Assembly: GCA_023128195.1 (NCBI GenBank) | Contig: JAGMEL010000458.1 | Span: 1-6,575 of the forward strand | Reading direction: 5' to 3' | Length of the DNA stretch: 6,575 bases | Source: Caldifarciminota bacterium | Lineage (GTDB): Bacteria > Hydrothermota > Tepidihabitantia > SM23-42 | Shown here: piece by piece, positions 1 through 5,643 of the stretch | How the letters are laid out: every line of letters starts with the position of its first letter | Position numbering within the stretch: position 1 is the stretch's first letter | Made by a program: the position numbers and the translations under genes | The notes under the pieces: generated by a model | Databases searched by the model: none | Told to the model about the DNA's origin: nothing | What the model saw: the letters and a program-made list of their open reading frames with translations, nothing else

Positions 1-563
1 GGGATATTCACATACATTACTTCTTTGAAACCGAACTGTTCATAAAACACTTTGATTTGCTGGTAGTCTATAGTTGGGATTCCGAGGTGAGCCCACCCGC
101 CAAGGTTTTCTTTCCGGCGATTTGGGTCTAACCCCAGGTGCTGATTGAACTCCACTTTTTCGCCGTTCGGCAACTTGAGGAATACGTACTTACACCCATC
201 CGGAGGCCAGGAAGGGTTTGGGACGGGTCCGTCCGGTGTGTCTTTATCAAGCACAGCCCCCGCTGCTAGGGCATCGTTCATAGCTTTCTTGACATCCAGG
301 ACATCAATCGCAAAATGATCAATGTGCCCATTTCCTCTCGTCTTAATTTCTTCAAGCGCCTCTCCGGCTAACTGGTAAAGTTCCACCTGAAGGTTCACCA
401 ATTCAAGGAATGCGAGTTTAACCTCACCTCCCTCAACAGGAACAGCATAATGATGGACCAGTTTAAAACCTAAGATATCTCTATACCACTTTTGGGTCTT
501 ATCTATATCCACCACGGGAATTCCCACATGCTTAACGCCCTGAAAATTTCCTTCAAGCAACAT
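1..563 (-). CDS. Tandem-domain VOC (glyoxalase/extradiol dioxygenase fold) protein, partial
   Basis: The frame is open from ATG at 563 to the window edge, giving 187 codons with the C-terminus missing. A perfect AAGGAGG at 573-579, nine bases upstream, fixes the start. Residues 8-145 form a complete VOC module: it opens with HVGIPVVDIDKTQKWYRDIL, has VELYQ near 60, GHIDHFAIDV near 79-88, and closes with LPNGEKVEF. H12, E61, H83 and E138 sit where the metal ligands of methylmalonyl-CoA epimerase and glyoxalase relatives lie, so a divalent metal site is likely. A second module begins at about residue 157 (WAHLGIPTIDYQQIKVFYEQFGF) and is cut by the edge. The family includes epimerases, isomerases, lyases and ring-cleaving dioxygenases, and I cannot choose among them. 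It lies 73 bases downstream of the permease on the same strand, so it is probably the last visible gene of the transporter operon and may act on the imported compound. Confidence 0.85.
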   Translation of the reverse strand, partial: MLLEGNFQGVKHVGIPVVDIDKTQKWYRDILGFKLVHHYAVPVEGGEVKLAFLELVNLQVELYQLAGEALEEIKTRGNGHIDHFAIDVLDVKKAMNDALAAGAVLDKDTPDGPVPNPSWPPDGCKYVFLKLPNGEKVEFNQHLGLDPNRRKENLGGWAHLGIPTIDYQQIKVFYEQFGFKEVMYVNI

Positions 564-572
564 GGCTGGTAA

Positions 573-579
573 CCTCCTT
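573..579 (-). promoter_or_regulatory. Ribosome binding site of the VOC gene
   Basis: A perfect AAGGAGG lies nine bases before the ATG at 563. It settles the start of a gene that is truncated by the window edge. Confidence 0.8.
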
Positions 580-587
580 AACCTCTT

Positions 588-605
588 TTTTGTTCACGAA
601 CAAAA
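588..605. repeat. Inverted repeat in the permease-VOC gap (operator or RNA hairpin)
   Basis: Eight-base arms TTTTGTTC and GAACAAAA are separated by two bases. The site is in the 73-base gap between permease and VOC gene, 24 bases upstream of the VOC start. On the minus strand no T-run follows it, so it is not a normal intrinsic terminator. Its symmetry suits a dimeric repressor site or a short mRNA hairpin. Its general look (TTTGTnCGTnnACAAA) recalls GntR-type operators, but no specific regulator can be assigned. Confidence 0.5.
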
Positions 606-612
606 GATCTAC

Positions 613-630
613 ATTTTTTATATAAAAAAT
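613..630. repeat. Perfect 18-base A/T palindrome
   Basis: ATTTTTTATATAAAAAAT is its own reverse complement. It lies between the permease stop codon and the inverted repeat at 588-605. It is A/T only, so chance is a real possibility. It could form a weak hairpin at the 3' end of the permease message or supply a TATA-like element. Confidence 0.35.
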
Positions 631-636
631 CATAGT

Positions 637-1656
637 TTAACTCCTTCGCTGACGAAGCATATCTATGACCACGGCAACTGTCAGCAAAGCACCCTGAACG
701 ATTTCCATGATGAAGGGATTTATACTTAAATGCACGCCAGCGTTTACAATCATCACCATCAAGATCGTCCCCATCATCGTCCCAATCACAGAACCCTGGG
801 CACCACTCAAGCTGGCTCCACCGATAACCGCTGAAGCAATTGCCGTCAGCTCATAGCCGGATCCTCCCGTTGGAATGGCGGAAGACAACCGCGAGGTCAT
901 TAAGATACCAGCTATTGTACAAAGGAACGCGGCAAGGATATAAATCCCATAGATATTAAGCCTCATGCGAATACCGCTCAGCCGTGCCACTTCCTGGCTG
1001 CTGCCGATCACATAGATGTTGCGCCCGAAAGTAGTGCGTGTCAGTACAATATGAATAATCAATATGGCTGCAAGCCAGACCAAAACCAATGAAGGGATAG
1101 AATTAAAAAGACTTAACTTGGCAAACGTCGTAAATGATTTAGGTAAATTGGCGATCGTTTTCGCCTGACTGATCCATTTCACTATCCCGCGCAGAATTAT
1201 CATACTTCCCAGTGTAGCAATAAAGGGAGGTAGTTTTATCTCGTGTATAATAAATCCGTGGTAGATACCAATAACAATACCAACCACAGTCGTGATGAGA
1301 ATGGCCGGTAAGATCGGCTTTGCCATATAGTTACCGCTGATCATCACAGAGACCAACATCGCTACAAGACCGGCCAGGGACCCGACACTCAAGTCAATCC
1401 CGCCAGAAATGATCACAAGAGTTGCTGCAATGGAAATGATGCCAATCACGGAAGCCTGCTTAAATAAATTCCCAATGTTATATGTTGTCATAAAATTGGG
1501 AGTGGCAACCGTCATAACAATAAAGATGAACACTATAATTACCAGAAGGGTCAATTCCGTTGTTAATTTGAATCGACTGAAGATAGAGATTCTACCGTTA
1601 TTCTCTGCTTCTTTTTCGGTACCAGAAATTTGTTTCGTTATTTTATTTAAACTCAT
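637..1656 (-). CDS. Ribose-type (CUT2) ABC sugar transporter permease
   Basis: A 339-residue inner-membrane permease of the RbsC type (BPD_transp_2 family), which forms the channel of a high-affinity sugar importer together with the ATPase and binding protein encoded just upstream. After a polar N-terminus of about 33 residues it is almost entirely hydrophobic segments, roughly eight to ten. Family motifs are clear: SGGIDLSVGS at residues 84-93, PPFIATLG at 143-150, and the glycine-rich stretch GSGYELTAIASAVIGGASLS beginning at 265. Length is normal for the family. GAGGAG at 1663-1668, six bases before the ATG, supports the start. It begins 34 bases after the ATPase gene ends, so the two are co-transcribed. 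The substrate is unknown: members carry ribose, xylose, galactose, polyols or autoinducer-2. I have left the symbol blank because rbsC would imply ribose. Confidence 0.95.
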   Translation of the reverse strand: MSLNKITKQISGTEKEAENNGRISIFSRFKLTTELTLLVIIVFIFIVMTVATPNFMTTYNIGNLFKQASVIGIISIAATLVIISGGIDLSVGSLAGLVAMLVSVMISGNYMAKPILPAILITTVVGIVIGIYHGFIIHEIKLPPFIATLGSMIILRGIVKWISQAKTIANLPKSFTTFAKLSLFNSIPSLVLVWLAAILIIHIVLTRTTFGRNIYVIGSSQEVARLSGIRMRLNIYGIYILAAFLCTIAGILMTSRLSSAIPTGGSGYELTAIASAVIGGASLSGAQGSVIGTMMGTILMVMIVNAGVHLSINPFIMEIVQGALLTVAVVIDMLRQRRS

Positions 1657-1690
1657 TGTTTACTCCTCACCTAAATCATTTTAAGAATCA

Positions 1691-3220
1691 TCAATGAGCT
1701 GCTGAATTCAAGGTTACCTTGCAAGCCATACTTAACAGCAGTTCTTCATCTGCATCTTCCCGTCTGACCTCACCCATAAAATCACCCTCCGCCATTACCA
1801 AAATCCGGTCTGCCAGGCCCATAACCTCCGGCAAATAAGAGGAAACAATAATCACAGCTTTCCCCTGTTGGATCAACCCTTCAATAAAACGGTATATTTC
1901 AACTTTGGCACCTACGTCGACACCGGTGGTTGGCTCGTCCATGATTAAAACATCTACGTTTTTTGCAAACCATTTTGCGATAACCACCTTCTGCTGGTTC
2001 CCGCCGCTGAGGTTGTTTACCAACTGTTCAATCGAGGGTGTGTATATATTCAGAGCATCAACGAGTTTCTCAGTCCTGCTTAATTCATCTTTCCGGCGGA
2101 TAAAACCAAGGTTTGTGATTTCACCATAGGAGCTTATATTAATATTATGCCGGACTGTCAAAGACATTGCCAGCCCCTGGAACCTCCGATCTTCCGGCAC
2201 TAGCCCAATCCCCTGCGCCATCGCTTGATAAGGATGAGCAAACTTCATCGGCTTGCCTTTTATAATCACTTCGCCAGAATCCGGCTTCTCCACTCCAAAG
2301 ATGATACGCATAATTTCGGTTCTTCCCGATCCAATCAGGCCATAAAAACCAAGCACCTCACCGCGCCTAAGATAAAAACTCAGATTGCGAAAATCGGGGT
2401 CTCTGGTTAAGTTTTTCACCTCCAAGAGAACCTCACCGGGTTCTGCTCGCCGGATATTGTACATCTCATCAATCGGTCTCCCAACCATCATCGAAACTAT
2501 CCTGTTTTCGTCGACACCGGGGAGCGGATTTGTCCCAACCATTTGACCATCCCTCAAAACGGACACCGTATCACAAATTTTAAAAATTTCCTCCAAGCGG
2601 TGTGAAATATAAATAACACCAAGTCCCTTATCTCTTAATAACCGGATCAGGTTAAAAAGCGTATCAGTTTCCTCAATGGTCAGGTATGAGGTCGGCTCAT
2701 CAAAGATCACAAGGTTTGCCTTTTCACGCACGACCTTCGCGATCATTATCATAGTACGATCTCCAAACGAGAGATTGAAAATTTTCCTGCGAGGGTCAAT
2801 TTCCAATCCGAGATCACGGATTGTCTTTTGACTCTCCTTGTATACTTTATCCCAATCTACAAAGCCCAACCTATTCAAGGGGAGTTTACCAAGGAAAAAA
2901 TTTTCCCCAACAGAAAGCTCTGGCGCAATCATCACTTCCTGGTAGACTGCGCTCAACCCTTTCTTCTGGGCTTCAAGTGGGCTCTTAAAGTTCACCTCCT
3001 TACCATTGATATATATTTTCCCCGAGTCTTTCTGGTGAACACCCATCAATATTTTAATCAATGTAGATTTTCCAGACCCGTTTTCCCCCACAAGCCCATG
3101 GACTTCGCCTTTATGGACAACTATATCGACATTATCAAGAGCCTGCACTCCTGGAAATCTCTTGGAAACCTGAACTACTCGAACGAATTCTTTTCTGGGC
3201 CCGTTCACAATGCCATCCAC
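1691..3220 (-). CDS. Ribose-type (CUT2) ABC sugar transporter ATPase with two nucleotide-binding domains
   Basis: A 509-residue cytoplasmic ATPase of the RbsA/MglA/XylG type that powers the importer. First domain: Walker A GENGSGKST (45-53), Q-loop Q94, signature LSFGD (150-154), Walker B LVIFDEPTS (170-178), switch H207. Second domain: degenerate Walker A GLIGSGRTE (294-302), the family motif PEDRR, signature LSGGNQQK (404-411), Walker B VLIMDEPTTG (424-433). The degenerate second Walker A is normal here. The first signature is unusual: relatives usually have two glutamines after LSxGD or LSxGE, and this one has RT. The start is uncertain. The frame opens with GTG at 3220 with no usable Shine-Dalgarno, and a second GTG at 3208 has only a weak GGATGG before it. 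Either start keeps the whole domain. It follows the binding-protein gene by 85 bases, which contain a strong stem-loop. Confidence 0.95.
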   Translation of the reverse strand: MDGIVNGPRKEFVRVVQVSKRFPGVQALDNVDIVVHKGEVHGLVGENGSGKSTLIKILMGVHQKDSGKIYINGKEVNFKSPLEAQKKGLSAVYQEVMIAPELSVGENFFLGKLPLNRLGFVDWDKVYKESQKTIRDLGLEIDPRRKIFNLSFGDRTMIMIAKVVREKANLVIFDEPTSYLTIEETDTLFNLIRLLRDKGLGVIYISHRLEEIFKICDTVSVLRDGQMVGTNPLPGVDENRIVSMMVGRPIDEMYNIRRAEPGEVLLEVKNLTRDPDFRNLSFYLRRGEVLGFYGLIGSGRTEIMRIIFGVEKPDSGEVIIKGKPMKFAHPYQAMAQGIGLVPEDRRFQGLAMSLTVRHNINISSYGEITNLGFIRRKDELSRTEKLVDALNIYTPSIEQLVNNLSGGNQQKVVIAKWFAKNVDVLIMDEPTTGVDVGAKVEIYRFIEGLIQQGKAVIIVSSYLPEVMGLADRILVMAEGDFMGEVRREDADEELLLSMACKVTLNSAAH

Positions 3221-3236
3221 TCTTTACTATATAATC

Positions 3237-3275
3237 ATAAAGTGGTCTGCAAATCTGATTTGCAGACCACTTTAT
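3237..3275 (-). terminator. Strong stem-loop between binding-protein and ATPase genes
   Basis: Two perfectly complementary 19-base arms (3237-3255 and 3257-3275) flank a single central base, so the real loop is about five bases with a stem of about 17 pairs including a G/C-rich core (GTGGTCTGC). On the minus strand the tail is TTTATGATTATAT, only partly U-rich, so it is likely a leaky terminator or a 3' block to exonucleases. Such elements commonly follow the binding-protein gene in ABC operons and raise its expression over the membrane components. On the plus strand a better T-tract follows, but no plausible plus-strand gene ends here. Confidence 0.8.
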
Positions 3276-3305
3276 TCTTTTTTATGAATTTAGAATATTT
3301 CACAA

Positions 3306-4415
3306 TTACTCTTCTTCGTATTTCAGAATAGTAGGATCAAGCAGTGCCTGCATTTCTGGTGTATCCATATTAGCTGGGGTCACAACCGAAGCGGGCATAT
3401 TGACCGAATCCGGTCCATCTATACCTTCAAGCACAAATTCTGCAATTCCCATCGTTGCGTTGTATGCCTGGTCATAAGGAGTCTGGACAACAAGGCCATC
3501 CAGATACCCATTCCGCAAACCCTCAACCTCTAAGGGGTCAGCGTCAACTGCAATACCAACTAGTGAATCAGCCCGGCCGCTCTCTTCAATGACTTTCACG
3601 ATAGCGTCACCGGTAACATTGTTCCCTCCGAAGAATCCCACCAGTTCATCACCATAGGTGGCAAGCTGGCTTTCCATCAATCCGATACCTTTGGTGATAT
3701 CGTTCTCATTATATTGGGTCTCAAGGATTGTCATATCCGGTGCTAGTTCCTGGAGAGTGCTGACGAACATGTTAATTTTTTCTTCCAGGATCGGGATCAC
3801 AATAGACATATGCACACCGGTTACACCGTTCAGAGGAAGACCTTTTTCCTGAAGTGCTGCCACATAGGCTTCCGCAGCCATTTTACCCTGTTCCGGTTGG
3901 TCACAATAGAAAAGCTGTCCATACTGTTCGCCAGTTAGTGGGGGCTCTACACCAATACTAATCAGATTGACACGTATACCTTTTTCAGTAGCTTCCTTCA
4001 CCAGTGGAGCAACTGCATCAGGGTTGAGTTGCCCCATCGCAATACCATCGGGTTTCTTAGCAATCACAGCTTCAAGGGTTGAAATATATATATCAAACTG
4101 TTGCTCCTGCACTGGGCCAACCATCTCGTATTCGACTTCGACACCGTATTTCTTTATAATATCTACAATTGCATTCTCAACACCAACAGCAACCTGTACA
4201 CCCCAATAACCTGAATCGGTCGAAGGCGTCAGATATACGATCTTAAGGGTTTCTACCGCTGGAGCAGCAACTTCCTCTTCAGGCGTTATTTCTTCCTCAG
4301 GAGTAGGTTCTTCAACTACAGGAGGTGCTGGAGGACATCCAGTAAGTGTAAGTGATAATGATGCAACAATTGTAAGAGTTACAACTGTTAGAATTAATTT
4401 TTTAATAAAATTCAT
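3306..4415 (-). CDS. Sugar ABC transporter substrate-binding lipoprotein (ribose/LacI-type fold)
   Basis: A 369-residue extracytoplasmic binding protein of the Peripla_BP_4 (RbsB-like) family, which captures the ligand and delivers it to the permease. Residues 1-27 are a lipoprotein signal: a short basic start (KK at 5-6), a hydrophobic stretch, then the lipobox LTGC with lipidated Cys27. A proline- and glutamate-rich linker with a repeated TPEEE follows to about residue 55, tethering the domain to the membrane. The binding domain starts at LKIVYLTPSTDSGYWGVQVA and shows family features such as KKPDGIAMGQLNPDAVAPLV, VGFFGGNNVTGDAIVKVI and GLRNGYLDGLVVQTPYDQA. Length is normal. AAGGAGG at 4422-4428, six bases before the ATG, fixes the start. 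It is the first gene of the operon and follows a consensus promoter at 4569-4596. The ligand is not deducible. Confidence 0.95.
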   Translation of the reverse strand: MNFIKKLILTVVTLTIVASLSLTLTGCPPAPPVVEEPTPEEEITPEEEVAAPAVETLKIVYLTPSTDSGYWGVQVAVGVENAIVDIIKKYGVEVEYEMVGPVQEQQFDIYISTLEAVIAKKPDGIAMGQLNPDAVAPLVKEATEKGIRVNLISIGVEPPLTGEQYGQLFYCDQPEQGKMAAEAYVAALQEKGLPLNGVTGVHMSIVIPILEEKINMFVSTLQELAPDMTILETQYNENDITKGIGLMESQLATYGDELVGFFGGNNVTGDAIVKVIEESGRADSLVGIAVDADPLEVEGLRNGYLDGLVVQTPYDQAYNATMGIAEFVLEGIDGPDSVNMPASVVTPANMDTPEMQALLDPTILKYEEE

Positions 4416-4421
4416 TTAAAA

Positions 4422-4428
4422 CCTCCTT
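4422..4428 (-). promoter_or_regulatory. Ribosome binding site of the binding-protein gene
   Basis: A perfect AAGGAGG lies six bases from the ATG at 4415. A second copy upstream at 4540-4546 precedes only tiny reading frames. Confidence 0.85.
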
Positions 4429-4464
4429 ATAAATTTTTACAACAATTTTTAATAAAATCTTTTT

Positions 4465-4520
4465 TGATATTTGTTTAGGTTTTTGCCTCAAAACATTAAA
4501 TTACTCCTAAACAAATCTCA
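4465..4520 (-). promoter_or_regulatory. Long inverted repeat in the operon leader (structured RNA or operator)
   Basis: Perfect 11-base arms ATTTGTTTAGG (4469-4479) and CCTAAACAAAT (4506-4516) extend outwards past one mismatch by three more pairs, so 14 of 15 positions match. The intervening segment folds further: minus-strand GTTTT and AAAAC (around 4480-4495) can pair over a GAGGCA loop directly against the outer stem. It lies about 45-95 bases downstream of the predicted start of transcription. It is followed on the minus strand by ATCAAAAAAGA, not a T-run, so it is not an ordinary terminator. It may be a leader RNA element or a bipartite repressor site. Confidence 0.55.
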
Positions 4521-4546
4521 TTTTTCTTTTATCATACAACCTCCTT
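4488..4546 (-). promoter_or_regulatory. Leader Shine-Dalgarno with tiny reading frames
   Basis: A perfect AAGGAGG (4540-4546) sits four bases before ATG at 4535, which starts the frame MIKEK-stop (4518-4535). Its stop overlaps, as ATGA, the start of MRFV-stop (4507-4521). That stop is followed by AGGAG and, seven bases on, by the two-codon frame MF-stop (4488-4496). The last two lie inside the inverted repeat, so ribosomes here would melt or stabilise it. The Shine-Dalgarno is strong evidence of ribosome loading, but whether the peptides matter is inference. It could instead be the relic start of an older gene. Confidence 0.4.
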
Positions 4547-4556
4547 TTAAAATAAA

Positions 4557-4588
4557 TATGTTATTTATATTATAAAACTATGTTATTT
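4557..4588. promoter_or_regulatory. Helically phased direct repeat over the transporter promoter, candidate operator
   Basis: TATGTTATTT occurs exactly at 4557-4566 and again at 4579-4588, a spacing of 22 bases or about two helical turns. One copy lies between the -35 and -10 boxes and the other covers the predicted transcription start. A third, partial core ATGTT lies at 4601-4605, 21 bases further, just upstream of the -35 box. Placement and phasing suit a repressor site, and DeoR-family proteins often bind repeated half-sites. Binding by the adjacent DeoR-type protein is inference. Confidence 0.5.
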
Positions 4589-4596
4589 TTTGTCAA
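4569..4596 (-). promoter_or_regulatory. Promoter of the sugar transporter operon (sigma-70 type)
   Basis: On the minus strand, TTGACA (4591-4596) and TATAAT (4569-4574) both match consensus exactly, with a 16-base spacer. The DNA upstream of the -35 is very A/T-rich, which may add strength. Transcription should begin near 4562, giving a leader of about 147 bases before the binding-protein gene. So strong a core promoter implies repression when the substrate is absent. Confidence 0.85.
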
Positions 4597-4710
4597 TAAA
4601 ATGTTGAAATATCTTAAAAATTCCACCTTTTTTAATATAATTTATTATTATATGAATTATTTATTTAATATTAGGTAATTATAATAAATAATTAAATTTA
4701 TAAGCTAGTT

Positions 4711-4759
4711 AAAAAATGAATAAAAACTCTATAGATATAATATATATAATATTAATATC
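4711..4759 (-). terminator. Possible weak terminator of the DeoR-type gene
   Basis: Overlapping the stop codon, positions 4734-4759 can form a ten-pair stem with one bulge (minus strand GATAT-T-AATAT, loop TATAT, ATATT-ATATC). TTTTT lies a few bases later and TTTTTT follows near 4711. The stem is almost all A-U, so it would be weak. Apart from this, 4597-4757 shows only A/T-rich DNA (12% GC in the line at 4621) with no gene. Confidence 0.3.
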
Positions 4760-5510
4760 AAATAATTAGTTCTATTCCATATTTTTTTATTTTTTCTCTA
4801 TACTCTTGGCTTAGTCCACAATCAATCACAACCTTATCAAATATATCAATCTTGCCTATACTAGCAATGCTGATTTTCCCAAACTTGCTACTGTCAGCAA
4901 TTAAAACTTTAACTGTTGCCGACTTTATGATTGCCTTTTTTAATTCTGCTAGCTCAAAATTTGCTAACATGATATCAAGTTCAGAAGAGATTGAATCACA
5001 AGCTACAAATGCAATATTTGCATTTATATATTCTAGTGCTAACCTGGCCAGATGTCCTAACATGCTATTAGTTTCTAAATTAAAAACACCACCAATCAAG
5101 ATTACCTCAAAATTACTCATGGTAGATAATTTTTTTGCAATATTTACAGCAGTCGTAATTACAGTTAGCCCTTTTTTATCTATAATATTATTTAAAACCA
5201 TTGAGGCCGTAGAACCAGCATCTAATATAACTACATCACCATCTTTGACCAAGCTGGCTGCTTTTTTCCCTATCTCTTCCTTCTTTTCCTTATTTATATT
5301 CATTCTGCTTACATATGACAGCCTGGAATATTCTGGGGAAGCAGCACCTCCATGCCATCTTTCAATAACTCCCTTTTTCTCTAGAATAGACAAATACCGT
5401 CTTATAGAGGAGGGTGAATACTCTACCTGTTTGATTAATTCATTAACAGTACAAAAACCATCATTAAGTATTATATTTTTTATTTTTTCTAACTTATCAT
5501 TAACACTCAT
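4758..5510 (-). CDS. DeoR/GlpR-family transcriptional repressor
   Basis: A 250-residue cytoplasmic regulator of normal length for the family. Residues 5-60 are the winged helix-turn-helix, ending in the family motif SIRRYLSILEKKGVIERWHGGA. Residues 75-235 are the DeoRC sensor domain, related to sugar-phosphate isomerases: GDVVILDAGSTASMVLNNI, VITTAVNIAKKL, VILIGGVFNLETNSMLG and VKVLIADSSKFGK. The usual GADGI...GLTT segment is altered to ACDSISSELDIMLAN, so the ligand may differ from textbook members. Family members usually release DNA on binding a phosphorylated sugar intermediate. It lies 342 bases upstream of the importer on the same strand and is its most likely regulator. The ATG is right because the DNA-binding domain begins almost at once, but there is no recognisable Shine-Dalgarno, suggesting low translation. 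GC content (about 30%) is well below the transporter genes. Confidence 0.92.
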   Translation of the reverse strand: MSVNDKLEKIKNIILNDGFCTVNELIKQVEYSPSSIRRYLSILEKKGVIERWHGGAASPEYSRLSYVSRMNINKEKKEEIGKKAASLVKDGDVVILDAGSTASMVLNNIIDKKGLTVITTAVNIAKKLSTMSNFEVILIGGVFNLETNSMLGHLARLALEYINANIAFVACDSISSELDIMLANFELAELKKAIIKSATVKVLIADSSKFGKISIASIGKIDIFDKVVIDCGLSQEYREKIKKYGIELII

Positions 5511-5570
5511 ATTTTAATTTTAATGTTTAAAAAGTTATCAATAATTATTAAATTTTAATCTATATTTATA

Positions 5571-5599
5571 ATAATATACAAAATTATTGGCCTATTCAA
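5571..5599 (-). promoter_or_regulatory. Promoter of the DeoR-type gene
   Basis: On the minus strand TTGAAT (5594-5599), a 17-base spacer and TATTAT (5571-5576) form a good sigma-70-type promoter. Transcription would start near 5564, about 54 bases before the ATG. It lies wholly between the EVE-like gene and the regulator, so the regulator can be expressed on its own. Confidence 0.55.
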
Positions 5600-5618
5600 C
5601 TAAAAACTTATAAATTGT

Positions 5619-5636
5619 CAGTTAAAATTTAAACTG
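5619..5636. repeat. Imperfect palindrome upstream of the regulator promoter
   Basis: CAGTTAAAATTTAAACTG matches its own reverse complement at 16 of 18 positions. It lies eight bases beyond the EVE-like gene's stop codon and about 20 bases upstream of the regulator's -35 box. As RNA it could end the EVE-like message, with TTTTT following about 15 bases later on the minus strand. As DNA it could be an operator. The sequence does not decide between them. Confidence 0.35.
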
Positions 5637-5643
5637 TCCACTT

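Noticed and set aside
588..605. LexA/SOS box
   Set aside because: The Gram-positive SOS box is GAAC-N4-GTTC. Here the halves are in the opposite order with a two-base spacer.
3237..3290. Stem-loop as an intrinsic terminator of a plus-strand transcript, because its T-tract is better on that strand
   Set aside because: No credible plus-strand gene lies upstream. The position after a binding-protein gene explains it on the minus strand.
2828..3331. Plus-strand reading frame of 167 codons across the ATPase start and the stem-loop
   Set aside because: It lies antisense to conserved ATPase sequence, has no domain, and runs through the stem-loop instead of ending before it.
4465..4530. Inverted repeat plus TTTTTCTTTT as a plus-strand terminator
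   Set aside because: No plus-strand gene precedes it, and the T-run reads on the minus strand as the A-rich start of the tiny frames.
4597..4757. Small genes or an origin-like A/T-rich element in the gap after the regulator
   Set aside because: No frame with a ribosome site and no repeated iterons were found. Low-complexity A/T sequence explains the appearance.
4852..5517. Long plus-strand reading frame of 221 codons opposite the DeoR-type gene
   Set aside because: It is the antisense shadow of a gene with clear family motifs, and its product shows no recognisable domain.
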